Source: Clostridium aciditolerans
Lineage (GTDB): Bacteria; Bacillota; Clostridia; Clostridiales; Clostridiaceae
Length of the DNA: 36,271 nucleotides
Assembly: GCF_016316925.1 (NCBI RefSeq)
Contig: NZ_JAEEGB010000013.1
Span: 221,640 to 257,910, forward strand
Reading direction: 5' to 3'
Part shown: positions 16,205 to 24,478 of the stretch, in pieces
Numbering within the stretch: position 1 is the stretch's first letter
Layout: each line of letters begins with the position of its first letter
The notes under the pieces: model-generated
What the model was told of the DNA's origin: nothing
Seen by the model: only the letters and a program-made list of their open reading frames with translations
The model's database searches: none
Position numbers and translations under genes: made by a program

Positions 16205-16230
16205 ACTAATAGTTCTAACTTCATATACTA
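16205..16230 (+). promoter_or_regulatory. Sigma-K-type promoter of the 16261-19631 operon
   Basis: ACTAA (AC at 16205-16206), a 15-base spacer and CATATACTA (16222-16230) match the mother-cell sigma-K pattern (AC, about 16 bases, CATANNNTA). The promoter at 20517-20543 shares both TCACTAA and CATATACTATATT, so the two operons are probably switched on together late in sporulation. Confidence 0.6.
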
Positions 16231-16260
16231 TATTACTAACTAATAAGAGAGGGATGTGAA

Positions 16261-17271
16261 ATGAATCTTAGTAATAAAAAAATTTTAATTACTGGTGGTA
16301 CTGGTACCATTGGAAAAGCATTATTAAATAGACTATTAAACTATGATGTAAATCATATTTATATATTTAGCCGAGATGAACAAAAACAAGAAGCAGAGCT
16401 TTATTATTTCAAACAAAATCCAAAGGTCAGTTTTATAATTGGTGATATAAGAAATTATTACAGCATAAACTCAGCTTTAAGAGGAATAGATATAGTTTTT
16501 CATACTGCTGCTATGAAAATTGTTGGTATTTGCGAAAATAATCCATATGAGGCTTTTATTACGAACGTTATCGGTACTCAAAATATTATCAAGAGTGCCA
16601 CCTTAAATAATGTGGAAAAAGTTATATTTACCAGCAGTGATAAAGCTGCCAATCCTACTACTGTAATGGGTGTTGGAAAACTCTACAGCGAAAGGCTTAT
16701 ATCTCATGCAAATTTTATCTCTGAAAATTCAACAATTTTTACAACGGTACGTTTTGGAAATGTTTTTGGTTCCAGAGGCTGTGTTCTTGATTTATTTAAA
16801 AATCAAATAAAAAAACAAAACTATGTGACAGTTACTCACCCAGATATGACCCGGTTTATATGCACAATTGATGATGCAGTTGACCTTTTAATAAAAAGTA
16901 GCGAAATCGCAACTGGAGGGGAAATCTTAATTAGAAAAATGCCAAGTATTCGCATAGTTAATCTTGCTGAAGTGCTAATCGAATATTTAGCTCCTATATA
17001 TTCAAAAAATCCAAAAGACATTGAAATAAAGATAACAAAGAAACTAGTTTCTGAAAAACTCTTTGAGGAACTTATTACAACTCATGAAGCAGAGAGATCC
17101 TTTGAGTTTGATGACTATTACTCTATACTTCCTACAATTTGCTTAGATAAACAAAATACCGTTGATTTGGCAAAAGGTAAACCAGTATATGGAGAAATAT
17201 CTTCAAACACTAGCCTTAATCTTACAAAAGAACAACTTTTAGATTTTCTTATTAAGAATAAATTAATATAA
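16261..17271 (+). CDS. UDP-N-acetylglucosamine 4,6-dehydratase family (CapD/PseB-like)
   Basis: A 336-residue short-chain dehydrogenase/reductase. The NAD(P)-binding 'ITGGTGTIG' is at residues 9-17. The family segment 'SSDKAANPTTVMGVGKLYSE' (about 128-147) has the Asp-Lys pair and the catalytic Lys, but Met where many inverting PseB enzymes have Tyr. Met is typical of the CapD/PglF (retaining) type. Expected reaction: removal of water from a UDP-HexNAc to give a 4-keto-6-deoxy sugar, the substrate for a 4-aminotransferase such as the PseC-like protein at 21627. GAGAGGGATGTGAA precedes the ATG. First gene of a three-gene operon. Confidence 0.85.
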   Translation: MNLSNKKILITGGTGTIGKALLNRLLNYDVNHIYIFSRDEQKQEAELYYFKQNPKVSFIIGDIRNYYSINSALRGIDIVFHTAAMKIVGICENNPYEAFITNVIGTQNIIKSATLNNVEKVIFTSSDKAANPTTVMGVGKLYSERLISHANFISENSTIFTTVRFGNVFGSRGCVLDLFKNQIKKQNYVTVTHPDMTRFICTIDDAVDLLIKSSEIATGGEILIRKMPSIRIVNLAEVLIEYLAPIYSKNPKDIEIKITKKLVSEKLFEELITTHEAERSFEFDDYYSILPTICLDKQNTVDLAKGKPVYGEISSNTSLNLTKEQLLDFLIKNKLI

Positions 17272-17283
17272 GGGGGTGATATT

Positions 17284-18231
17284 GTGAATATACTTGTAAC
17301 AGGTGGCGCAGGATTTATTGGAAGATGGGTAGTAAAACGACTTGCAGAAGATAATCATAGGATATGGATACTAGATAACCTTTCAAATAGTTCAATGAAT
17401 AATTTAAAAGATTTACAACTTATTTATCCTGATATTACCTTCATAGCAGGAAGCATTACGAACAACCATCTTCTTGAAAGTCTTTTTGCTAATAAATTTA
17501 ATATATGTTATCACCTCGCGGCTTCAATTAATGTTCAAGATAGCATTGATGACCCAAAAACCACTTTTGAAAATGATGTAATAGGAACCTTCAATGTTCT
17601 TGAGCAATGCAAACTAAATAAGACAAAGTTTGTGTATATGAGCACTTGTATGGTATACAGTAAAGCTTTAAATAAAGAAGGCATTTCTGAAAGTCACCCC
17701 ACATGTCCAGCTTCTCCTTATGCAGCTGCTAAGTTAGCTGGGGAACAGTTAGCCTTATCCTATTACTATGCTTATGGTCTTCCTGTAACTATTCTTAGAC
17801 CTTTTAACACCTATGGACCATATCAAAAACAAAATAGTGAAGGTGGGGTAATTTCGATCTTTATTAATAAAAAACTTATGAATGAAACACTATCTATATA
17901 TGGTGATGGCAGCCAAACAAGAGACTTTTTATATGTTACAGATTGCGCTGATTTTGTAGTAGAGGCAGGTTACTCTGAAAATACAAAGGGTAAAGTGATA
18001 AACGCCGGTAGTGGTTTTGACATCTCAATTACAGAATTAGCAAAACTAATCGCTGGTGAAACAGGAACTATTAAATATGTAACTCACATTCACCCCCAAA
18101 GTGAAATACAGAAGTTATTGTGCGATGCAGGGTATAGTCAGAAGCTTCTTGGGTGGAAACCTAAAGTATCTCTGACCCACGGTATATCACTAACAGAAGA
18201 GTTTTTAAAGCACAATGCTGATTGGAGGTGA
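17284..18231 (+). CDS. NAD-dependent epimerase/dehydratase (extended SDR)
   Basis: A 315-residue nucleotide-sugar enzyme. The Rossmann motif 'VTGGAGFIG' lies at residues 5-13, the catalytic 'SPYAAAKLAGE' (YxxxK) near 143-153, and 'LRPFNTYGPYQ' near 171-181. This is the UDP-glucose/GlcNAc 4-epimerase-like subgroup; the exact sugar cannot be read from sequence. The start is GTG at 17284, with GGGGGTGAT 5 bases before it. The gap to the upstream gene is 12 bases and its stop is 5 bases before the next start, so the genes are cotranscribed. Confidence 0.87.
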   Translation: MNILVTGGAGFIGRWVVKRLAEDNHRIWILDNLSNSSMNNLKDLQLIYPDITFIAGSITNNHLLESLFANKFNICYHLAASINVQDSIDDPKTTFENDVIGTFNVLEQCKLNKTKFVYMSTCMVYSKALNKEGISESHPTCPASPYAAAKLAGEQLALSYYYAYGLPVTILRPFNTYGPYQKQNSEGGVISIFINKKLMNETLSIYGDGSQTRDFLYVTDCADFVVEAGYSENTKGKVINAGSGFDISITELAKLIAGETGTIKYVTHIHPQSEIQKLLCDAGYSQKLLGWKPKVSLTHGISLTEEFLKHNADWR

Positions 18232-18236
18232 CATAT

Positions 18237-19631
18237 ATGGAGCCCTTTCGTATTGTAATACTAGGAGACAGCAGTAGACATGCTGTCGCGGTAAATACAC
18301 AATTGCTCCGTACCCTACTCTCTCGTATTAAGGGATTGTCACCACAACCGAAATTTATAATGTTTGTAGGCGATATGGTATATGGTGGAGCTAAAGTAAA
18401 TGAGCAATTAGAATACTTTAAGAAATTAATTAAGGACTATTATCCTATTACTATGCTCTATCCAGTACTCGGGAGTCACGAAAATAATGACACTGCTTTC
18501 AGTAATGCATTTTCTTACCTTCCTAATGAACAGTTACAAGGATATCAACGAACTGTATACTACTTTGATTATGAAAATGCTCGCTTTATCGTTTTAAACT
18601 CAAATCGCAGAGCTTCAAACTGCAGCTATGCTGTTGACGCAAAACAACGTTTCTGGTTAAAAAACACACTAGAGAGCAGTGATAAAAAATATAATTTTGT
18701 GTTTTTCCATGTCCCTGCTTTTCCTACTGGACATCACTATGGAGAAAGTCTGGATGGGAGTACAGATGAACGTAACGCTTTATGGTCCATTCTTGATCAT
18801 TATAATGTAACGGCAGTATTTGTGGGTCATGAACACAATTACTGCCGCCGTCTTATAGATAAATCTTTTACTACTAATGGCCTGCTAATACAAAATTCCA
18901 TTTATCAAATAACTACCGGCGGTGCAGGTTCTTCATTAAGTGCATATATTACTAATATAAAAAATGCTATTGTTGGTCCTCTTGCGGTATACCATTATTG
19001 TGTTTTAGACATAAATGATGGTGGGGTTTCCCTGCAAGTATATGATAAAGAAAATACGCTTATTGATAGTTGCTCTATATACCCGCCTACTAAAGGCCCT
19101 GCTTCTAATGCTATAACAGATATGTTAATTCCTATGGGTGCATCATGGAGGTATTTCGATGAGGGTTCTGACCTGGGAACTTCCTGGAGAGAGCCTCATT
19201 TTGACGATTCTTCATGGCCTTCTGGACTTGCTGAACTAGGTTATGGAGATGGAGGTGAGGCTACAATTGTAAGTTATGGACCTAATGTTTGGAAAAAATA
19301 TATAACAACTTATTTTAGAAAGCATTTTACTGTTGATGATACATCAATATATAAAAGTTTGGTACTTCGAATCCAAAGAGACGATGGAGCTGTTGTATAT
19401 CTAAATGGTAAGGAGGTATATAGAACTAATATGCCTTCTGGTATAATTAAATACAATACTTTAGCCGTCAAAGCTTTAAATGGAATAGATGAGGTTTCTT
19501 TTGAAAAAACTATAATTGATACAAACTTTCTTAAAAATGGAGATAACGTAATAGCTGTAGAAATTCATCAAGTAAGCCCTTCTAGTTCTGATATAAGTTT
19601 TGATTTTCAACTTCTTGGGGATAAGGGTTAA
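18237..19631 (+). CDS. Metallophosphoesterase with C-terminal beta-sandwich domain
   Basis: About 464 residues. The N-terminal ~245 residues are a calcineurin-like phosphoesterase: 'ILGDSS', 'FVGDMVYGG', 'LGSHENND', 'FFHVPAF' and 'FVGHEHNYCR' are the successive motifs. The usual metal-binding GNH(E/D) reads GSHE here, so a normally conserved Asn is Ser. Residues ~295-464 form a beta-sandwich like the galactose-binding modules attached to secreted proteins ('WREPHFDDSSW', 'YFRKHFTV', 'RDDGAVVYLNGKEV'). No signal peptide is visible, which is odd for such a module. I start at the ATG at 18237 after GGAGGTGA; the TTG at 18222 lies inside the preceding gene. Last gene of the operon. Confidence 0.85.
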   Translation: MEPFRIVILGDSSRHAVAVNTQLLRTLLSRIKGLSPQPKFIMFVGDMVYGGAKVNEQLEYFKKLIKDYYPITMLYPVLGSHENNDTAFSNAFSYLPNEQLQGYQRTVYYFDYENARFIVLNSNRRASNCSYAVDAKQRFWLKNTLESSDKKYNFVFFHVPAFPTGHHYGESLDGSTDERNALWSILDHYNVTAVFVGHEHNYCRRLIDKSFTTNGLLIQNSIYQITTGGAGSSLSAYITNIKNAIVGPLAVYHYCVLDINDGGVSLQVYDKENTLIDSCSIYPPTKGPASNAITDMLIPMGASWRYFDEGSDLGTSWREPHFDDSSWPSGLAELGYGDGGEATIVSYGPNVWKKYITTYFRKHFTVDDTSIYKSLVLRIQRDDGAVVYLNGKEVYRTNMPSGIIKYNTLAVKALNGIDEVSFEKTIIDTNFLKNGDNVIAVEIHQVSPSSSDISFDFQLLGDKG

Positions 19632-19645
19632 CACAAGTTAAATAT

Positions 19646-19680
19646 TTTTTAGAGGACAGAGGACAATTGTCCTCTAAAAA
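19646..19680. terminator. Terminator after the metallophosphoesterase gene
   Basis: TTTTTAGAGGACA (19646-19658) pairs perfectly with TGTCCTCTAAAAA (19668-19680). The stem can work on both strands. It closes the 16261-19631 operon. Confidence 0.8.
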
Positions 19681-19747
19681 TATATTTATATATTCTAAAC
19701 ATCACCAATAATTCTCATAGTATAAGTTAAATGTCAGCCGTGGGTGC

Positions 19748-20431
19748 TTACATAACTACTTTCCTTATTAATTCAAAAGCTTCTGCATAACTACACCCAA
19801 TAACTGTACCCCATCTTTTAGCAGCCACCTCTAATCCTTCTAAGGAACGAGGATGGGGGTATTCTCGCAACTCTGATTTATAACATTTCATTGCTTCGAG
19901 TTTGTCCTTTAGTGTATTTTCAATATTCACGAAATAATTAGGTGTAAATTTATCTTTGTTTAGAAAATTCCATTCCGTAGCAGACAAGGTTTCAAAACAA
20001 TATATTTCTTTTACTGAGCATTCTGCCATAGGTCTTGTAGCTGTTTGAACCGCTTCAAAGGTTATTTGATGGTCAATATTCAAATCTCCATAATGATGTG
20101 TAAATATAATAGAAGGCTTAATTTGGGAAAGATACTTTTCAACTAATTTTACAATATTCAAGAAACCTTCTTTGTCAAAGCTGTTATCAGTAAACTGACA
20201 AAAAAAAGTTTCTTTATACCCTATAACTTTATTTGCTGATAAACTATCCTGAAATCTTGTCTTAATTTCTTCCATTACCTCAGTATTCATATTGTTATGC
20301 CTTGAGGTAGTTCCATCAGATAGAATTAATGAATACACTTCATTTCCTTCTTTAACAAGTCTTCTGATTGTCCCACCGCATCCTAAAATTTCATCATCTG
20401 GATGTGCTGCTATTACTAAAATTTTTTCCAT
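19748..20431 (-). CDS. PIG-L family deacetylase
   Basis: A 227-residue zinc-dependent LmbE/PIG-L deacetylase. The metal motif 'AAHPDDEILGCGGT' is at residues 8-21 and the second motif 'FTHHYGDLNIDHQITFEAVQ' is near residues 109-128. Members remove N-acetyl groups from sugars such as GlcNAc in glycolipids, bacillithiol precursors or glycans. Its position among nucleotide-sugar genes suggests trimming of an N-acetyl group on the same glycan (inference). AGGGGGAATTGTA precedes the ATG. It is transcribed away from the 20644 operon; a CATACACTG at about 20506-20514 on the minus strand resembles a sigma-K -10 with one mismatch. Confidence 0.87.
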   Translation of the reverse strand: MEKILVIAAHPDDEILGCGGTIRRLVKEGNEVYSLILSDGTTSRHNNMNTEVMEEIKTRFQDSLSANKVIGYKETFFCQFTDNSFDKEGFLNIVKLVEKYLSQIKPSIIFTHHYGDLNIDHQITFEAVQTATRPMAECSVKEIYCFETLSATEWNFLNKDKFTPNYFVNIENTLKDKLEAMKCYKSELREYPHPRSLEGLEVAAKRWGTVIGCSYAEAFELIRKVVM

Positions 20432-20516
20432 TACAATTCCCCCTGTATTCTATATAAGACAATAAAATATATAGTACAAAGTAATTTTCGATAAGTTATA
20501 ACATCAGTGTATGCTC

Positions 20517-20543
20517 ACTAAATTTATTAAGTTACATATACTA
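20517..20543 (+). promoter_or_regulatory. Sigma-K-type promoter of the 20644-24089 operon
   Basis: AC (20517-20518), exactly 16 bases, then CATATACTA (20535-20543) is a full match to the sigma-K pattern. It shares TCACTAA and CATATACTATATT with the 16205-16230 promoter although the intervening bases differ. Confidence 0.65.
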
Positions 20544-20643
20544 TATTGTTAGAAATAATATAACTTTCCTTGTATTATTTGTAACTAATTTTGGGTGTAA
20601 CTTACCTTTAGGTCTTTTACACATCATAAAGGAAGGATTCATT

Positions 20644-21609
20644 ATGACACAGTATAATGTTTTAGTTACCTCTATTGGAGGTGATTTAGGTCAAGCAGTT
20701 TGCAAAGCCTTACGTAACACAAACTATAATATAAAAATTTGGGGAACAGACTGTAGAAACTATGCACCCTATCCTCTATTTTGCGATAGTTTTCATATTA
20801 TCCCTAAAGCTGAGAGCTTATTATTTATAGAATTAATAAATAAGTTTTCTTTTAATAATTCAATTGACCTGATTTATGTTTGTAGTGAACAAGAGCTTTT
20901 ATATATCTGTGATCATTTTAATGAAATAGATGATGAAATACGTTGTCGCATTGCCATTCCTCCACTGCAGGTAATCAACATTTGTCGTGATAAATATAAA
21001 ACAATGGAACTTTTAAAAAATAACAATTTCCCCTATCCATACTCAGTCTTATATAATGAATCAACACCAAAAGAGGATCTATTAAAAGGCTTTAAATATC
21101 CCTTTGTATTAAAAAAAACTTCTGATTGCGGCTCAAAGCATCTTCACATAATTCAAAACCGTAAAGAATTTGAGGATATTACTAATCTAGACAGCAGCTT
21201 CATGCTTCAGGAGTATATTCCTGGAACTGAGTATACTAACGGAGTATATAGAGATTCTTTTAGCAATGAAATACATGTGATTACCCTTGAAAGGACTATA
21301 AAAGATGGAATGAGCAGTGAAGTAAAAGTAATCTTTGATAAAGAAATAGAAGACTTGTGCAAAAATGTTGCAGAAAAACTAAATATAACTGGCTCCATTA
21401 ATATTCAACTAAGGAAACAGAAGGGTTCTAAGCCCTTTATTTTTGAAATTAATCCCAGATACTCTAGTACTGCCTTTATGAGATCACAATTTGGATTTAA
21501 TGATGTTATATATGCTTTTGAAAATATTGTTCTTAAGAAATCTATTACTCCACCTACTATAAAAACCGGCGAAGCTTACCGGTATATAACAGAATATTAT
21601 AAGTTTTAG
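20644..21609 (+). CDS. ATP-grasp domain protein (carbamoyl-phosphate-synthase-like)
   Basis: A 321-residue enzyme of the ATP-grasp superfamily, which joins a carboxylate to an amine or thiol using ATP. The N-terminal pre-ATP-grasp domain begins 'NVLVTSIGGDLGQAVCKALR'. The ATP-binding part includes 'YPFVLKKTSDCGSKHLHII' (near 150-168), 'MLQEYIPGTEYTNGVY' (near 183-198) and the Mg-binding 'FIFEINPRYSSTA' (near 265-277). Related proteins occur in surface-polysaccharide loci where they attach amino acids or similar groups to sugars; the substrates are unknown here. AAAGGAAGG precedes the ATG. First gene of a tightly packed four-gene operon. Confidence 0.85.
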   Translation: MTQYNVLVTSIGGDLGQAVCKALRNTNYNIKIWGTDCRNYAPYPLFCDSFHIIPKAESLLFIELINKFSFNNSIDLIYVCSEQELLYICDHFNEIDDEIRCRIAIPPLQVINICRDKYKTMELLKNNNFPYPYSVLYNESTPKEDLLKGFKYPFVLKKTSDCGSKHLHIIQNRKEFEDITNLDSSFMLQEYIPGTEYTNGVYRDSFSNEIHVITLERTIKDGMSSEVKVIFDKEIEDLCKNVAEKLNITGSINIQLRKQKGSKPFIFEINPRYSSTAFMRSQFGFNDVIYAFENIVLKKSITPPTIKTGEAYRYITEYYKF

Positions 21610-21626
21610 TAAAGAAGGTGAAGGCA

Positions 21627-22793
21627 ATGAAACATCCCTATATACCCTATGGACGTCAATATATTGATGAAGAAGATATTCAAGCAGTAATAGACGTATT
21701 AAAAAGTGATTTTCTGACCACTGGACCAAAAATTCATGAATTTGAAAAAAAGGTAGCAGATTACGTAGGATGTAAATATGCTGTTTGTATAGGAACTGGA
21801 ACTGCTGCTCTGCATGCAGCCTGTTATGCCGCTAATATTAGTACTGACGACGAGGTTATTACTACACCTATGACCTTTGCTGCTACTTCCAACAGCATCC
21901 TTTACCTTGGAGGAAAACCTGTATTCGCTGATATTGACCCTCATACCTATAATATAGACCCTTTGGAAATAGAAAAAAAGATTACAAATAAGACTAAAGC
22001 AATTATAGCAGTAGATTTTGCAGGTCAACCAGCAGAACTATTCAAGATTAAAGATTTAGCTGAAAGACATAATTTAATTTTTATTGAAGATGCGGCCCAC
22101 AGTCTTGGTTCTGAGATAATGGATTCAAAGAGAACCTGGCATAAGATTGGAAGCATAGCCCATATGACTACCTTCTCCTTTCATCCTGTAAAACACATTA
22201 CAACAGCTGAAGGAGGAATGATTTGTACAAATGATCCTAAGCTCTATGAAAAGCTTACTCTATTTAGAACCCACGGTATTACCCGCTCTCCAGAACTTCT
22301 TATGGATAAATCTCATGGCAAGTGGTATTATGAGCAGCAGCTTTTAGGCTACAATTATCGTTTAACTGACTTGCAAGCAGCCTTAGGAATTTCTCAACTC
22401 AACAAATTGGATGACTTTATTAAGAGAAGACGTGAAATAGCAACTATATATGATAAAGCCTTCTCAGAAAGCACTTTTAAAAATAAAATTACTATTCCTT
22501 ATCAAGCTTCAAATACGAAATCTTCCTATCATATATATGTATTAAAATTTAATCTTTCAGTTATAGGAAAAAGTAGAGAAGAAATATTTAATAAACTCTC
22601 AGATTTAAACATTGGAGTAAATGTTCATTATATTCCAGTTTACTATCATCCCTATTATCAGTCTCTAGGATATTCAAAAGGACTTTGTCCAATCGCAGAA
22701 GAGTTATATGAGGGTATTATCACAATTCCACTTTATCCTGGCATGTCAAATGAAGATGTTAATTATGTTATAAAAAGTATAAAGGAAGTGTAA
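21627..22793 (+). CDS. pseC: DegT/DnrJ/EryC1/StrS aminotransferase, PseC-like
   Basis: A PLP-dependent nucleotide-sugar aminotransferase of about 388 residues. The opening 'IPYGRQYIDEEDIQAV' and 'SDFLTTGPKIHEFEKK' are characteristic of PseC-type UDP-4-amino-4,6-dideoxy-HexNAc transaminases. The PLP lysine is in 'FSFHPVKHITTAEGGM' (near 183) and the cofactor Asp in 'FIEDAAHSLGS' (near 155). It probably aminates the 4-keto product of the dehydratase encoded at 16261, although other pseudaminic acid genes (pseH, G, I, F) are not in the window. I choose the ATG at 21627 because AAGGTGA lies 6 bases before it; the GTG at 21618 is inside that site. Confidence 0.82.
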   Translation: MKHPYIPYGRQYIDEEDIQAVIDVLKSDFLTTGPKIHEFEKKVADYVGCKYAVCIGTGTAALHAACYAANISTDDEVITTPMTFAATSNSILYLGGKPVFADIDPHTYNIDPLEIEKKITNKTKAIIAVDFAGQPAELFKIKDLAERHNLIFIEDAAHSLGSEIMDSKRTWHKIGSIAHMTTFSFHPVKHITTAEGGMICTNDPKLYEKLTLFRTHGITRSPELLMDKSHGKWYYEQQLLGYNYRLTDLQAALGISQLNKLDDFIKRRREIATIYDKAFSESTFKNKITIPYQASNTKSSYHIYVLKFNLSVIGKSREEIFNKLSDLNIGVNVHYIPVYYHPYYQSLGYSKGLCPIAEELYEGIITIPLYPGMSNEDVNYVIKSIKEV

Positions 22794-22796
22794 GGT

Positions 22797-23189
22797 ATGG
22801 ATTATCAAATAAACCGTTTTGTTATTGATGTTCCTGACGGTAATGAAAAATCAAGTGTTGATCAATTAGACATGGATTTTTTCTTACAATGTGACTATAG
22901 AAAAGTAATACTTGGAACAGTCCGTTTTCCTGATGGAAAACCTGCCCCTTGTTCTGTAGTTAAGTTTTTCAAATTAAAGCGTGCTACTGCTGACCCTGAA
23001 ACAACCTCTGATTTAGAACCCATTGGCCACGCTATAACAGATGAAAACGGACAATTTCTTTTAGGACCTGTATATCCTGGAGATAAACTTATATTAAAGA
23101 TATTATATCTAGATTGTTTCATAAAAAAATCTTCAACAGGAACTGCCAAAAGTACCCGCGAACCTGAAGATTGTGATTTTGAAAAGTAG
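22797..23189 (+). CDS. Carboxypeptidase-regulatory-like beta-sandwich protein
   Basis: A 130-residue protein. Residues ~37-105 look like a carboxypeptidase-D-regulatory/CnaB-type Ig fold: 'ILGTVRFPDGKPAPCSVVKFF', then 'GHAITDENGQFLLGPVYPGD' and 'LILKILY'. The N-terminal 'FVIDVPDGNEKSSVDQLDMDFFLQCDYRK' region is specific to this group (residues 8-36). There is no signal peptide or membrane segment, which would suit a spore-surface protein assembled from the mother-cell cytosol. It lies three bases after the aminotransferase stop and seven before the glycosyltransferase start, so it may be the acceptor protein of this glycan (inference). Confidence 0.65.
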   Translation: MDYQINRFVIDVPDGNEKSSVDQLDMDFFLQCDYRKVILGTVRFPDGKPAPCSVVKFFKLKRATADPETTSDLEPIGHAITDENGQFLLGPVYPGDKLILKILYLDCFIKKSSTGTAKSTREPEDCDFEK

Positions 23190-23195
23190 GTTACT

Positions 23196-24089
23196 ATGGA
23201 TAATGTAAAAGAATATGAAGTAGTTATTATTATTCCATGTAAAAATGAAGGTATTTATATTAAACAAACCTTGGAGTTTTTATTGAAAACTGAAGCGAAA
23301 AATATATCAAATATATTTATTATTGACGATGGCTCTAATGATAATTGCTGTGAGTTTTTGAAAAATCCTTCTAACAGATACTCAAATGTAATGCTAGTTA
23401 AAACAAAAGGCATAGGAGCGTCAGCAGCAAGAAATCTAGGTGCAAGTTTTGCACCACTTACAAAAACATTAGTCTTTTGTGATGCCCATATTACTATGCA
23501 GCCAAACTGGCTTAACACACTATTAGAGGCTTTTAATAATAAAGATGTAAGTGTAATATGCCCAGGCGTTGGCCATTTTTCTCCAGATAGCCCTGTAGGC
23601 TATGGTCAAACCTGGAATGAAGAGTTTGAAACATATTGGTTGAAAAAGCCGATGAACATTAAAGAAGTTCCACTAGCTCCAGGTGGATGTATGGCTATAA
23701 GAAAAGAGGTCTTTGATGCAGTAGGAGGATTTGATCATGGCTTCCATAGTTGGGGCTTTGAAGATGTAGAACTATCGGTAAAGCTTTGGCTTTTTGGATA
23801 TAAAATTTTTGTACATCCTGATGTTAAAATTGGTCATAAATTTAGAAAAATACAACCATATGATGTTGACTTAACTGAGTTTCATTATAATAAATTACGT
23901 ATGGCCTTTAGCCATTTTAATGAAAATAGAATCCATAAATTAATGAAGCCTCTCCATGATTATTCTAACTTTAAAACCATCTTAAATAAAATATCTGCAA
24001 GCGATACTTATGATCAACGTATAGATTATTTTAAGCGCCGTCTACATGACGATGATTGGTTCTTCAATAAATTTAATATACCCTTCTAA
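23196..24089 (+). CDS. GT2 glycosyltransferase with GalNAc-transferase-like C-terminus
   Basis: A 297-residue GT-A enzyme. It begins 'VVIIIPCKNEGIYIKQTLEF'; 'IIDDGSNDN' is the first nucleotide-binding segment. The metal motif is 'FCDAHITMQPNW' near residues 92-103, a DxH motif like that of polypeptide GalNAc-transferases (GT27) instead of the common DxD. The C-terminal catalytic block 'GGFDHGFHSWGFEDVELSVKLW' (near 177-198) is also shared with GT27-like enzymes. This suggests protein O-glycosylation, with the neighbouring 22797 protein as a possible substrate (inference). It is cytosolic. Last gene of the four-gene operon. Confidence 0.82.
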   Translation: MDNVKEYEVVIIIPCKNEGIYIKQTLEFLLKTEAKNISNIFIIDDGSNDNCCEFLKNPSNRYSNVMLVKTKGIGASAARNLGASFAPLTKTLVFCDAHITMQPNWLNTLLEAFNNKDVSVICPGVGHFSPDSPVGYGQTWNEEFETYWLKKPMNIKEVPLAPGGCMAIRKEVFDAVGGFDHGFHSWGFEDVELSVKLWLFGYKIFVHPDVKIGHKFRKIQPYDVDLTEFHYNKLRMAFSHFNENRIHKLMKPLHDYSNFKTILNKISASDTYDQRIDYFKRRLHDDDWFFNKFNIPF

Positions 24090-24244
24090 GGCATCTGAGG
24101 AAATTAACAAGTCAAAGATGCGACGGATATTTTGTGTCAGACAAGGAGACAGGTTCCGCAGATAGTTGACCCTATCTAAGGGTTCTGTCGACGCAGTATG
24201 ATGCAAAATAGACTAGCAGATTGACTAGTTATTTTTTGAAGATG
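24090..24244 (+). repeat. Structured ~155-base element (repeat-like or non-coding RNA)
   Basis: An outer helix pairs 24092-24113 (starts CATCT, ends AAGTC) with 24223-24244 (starts GACTAGTT, ends AGATG). Inside, ATTTTGTGTCAGAC (24129-24142) pairs with GTATGATGCAAAAT (24196-24209) with one mismatch. Further in are GACAG/CTGTC and AGATA/TATCT. A T-run (24232-24237) lies inside the outer helix. The element is more GC-rich than its flanks and starts immediately after the glycosyltransferase stop codon. I believe similar sequences recur in clostridial genomes, which would make it a MITE-like repeat, but this needs a search. Confidence 0.55.
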
Positions 24245-24270
24245 ACTATCATATATTTGGGGGTGAAGTG

Positions 24271-24462
24271 TTGAAAAATTTAACAAATATACCTGCCAAT
24301 AATTTTGATTGTAAGGCTCCTATAGAAGTTGTCATAAAAAAAATATATAAATTAAATGAAGCAGAAATTGACGAAATTAGCAATAATGAATTAATAATAT
24401 CTGAAGAGGATAACAGTTTAATTGAATTAGATATCATTATAGATATACCAACTAATAAATGA
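24271..24462 (+). CDS. Hypothetical small acidic protein
   Basis: About 63 residues, unrecognised. It is soluble and rich in Glu, Asp, Ile and Asn, with a probable helix-strand-helix pattern and one cysteine ('NFDCKAPIEVVIKKIYKL'). GGGGGTGAAG precedes it; with that site either GTG at 24268 (2 bases on) or TTG at 24271 (5 bases on) could start, and I prefer the TTG. It lies on the same strand as the glycan operon, beyond the structured element, and is closed by the hairpin at 24487-24521. It may be a late addition to that operon; no function is claimed. Confidence 0.45.
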   Translation: MKNLTNIPANNFDCKAPIEVVIKKIYKLNEAEIDEISNNELIISEEDNSLIELDIIIDIPTNK

Positions 24463-24478
24463 GTAATGCGTCCATACC

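Noticed and set aside
21484-22028. Minus-strand frames of 81 and 109 codons opposite the aminotransferase gene
   Set aside because: They are antisense shadows with low-complexity serine-rich translations and no ribosome binding site.
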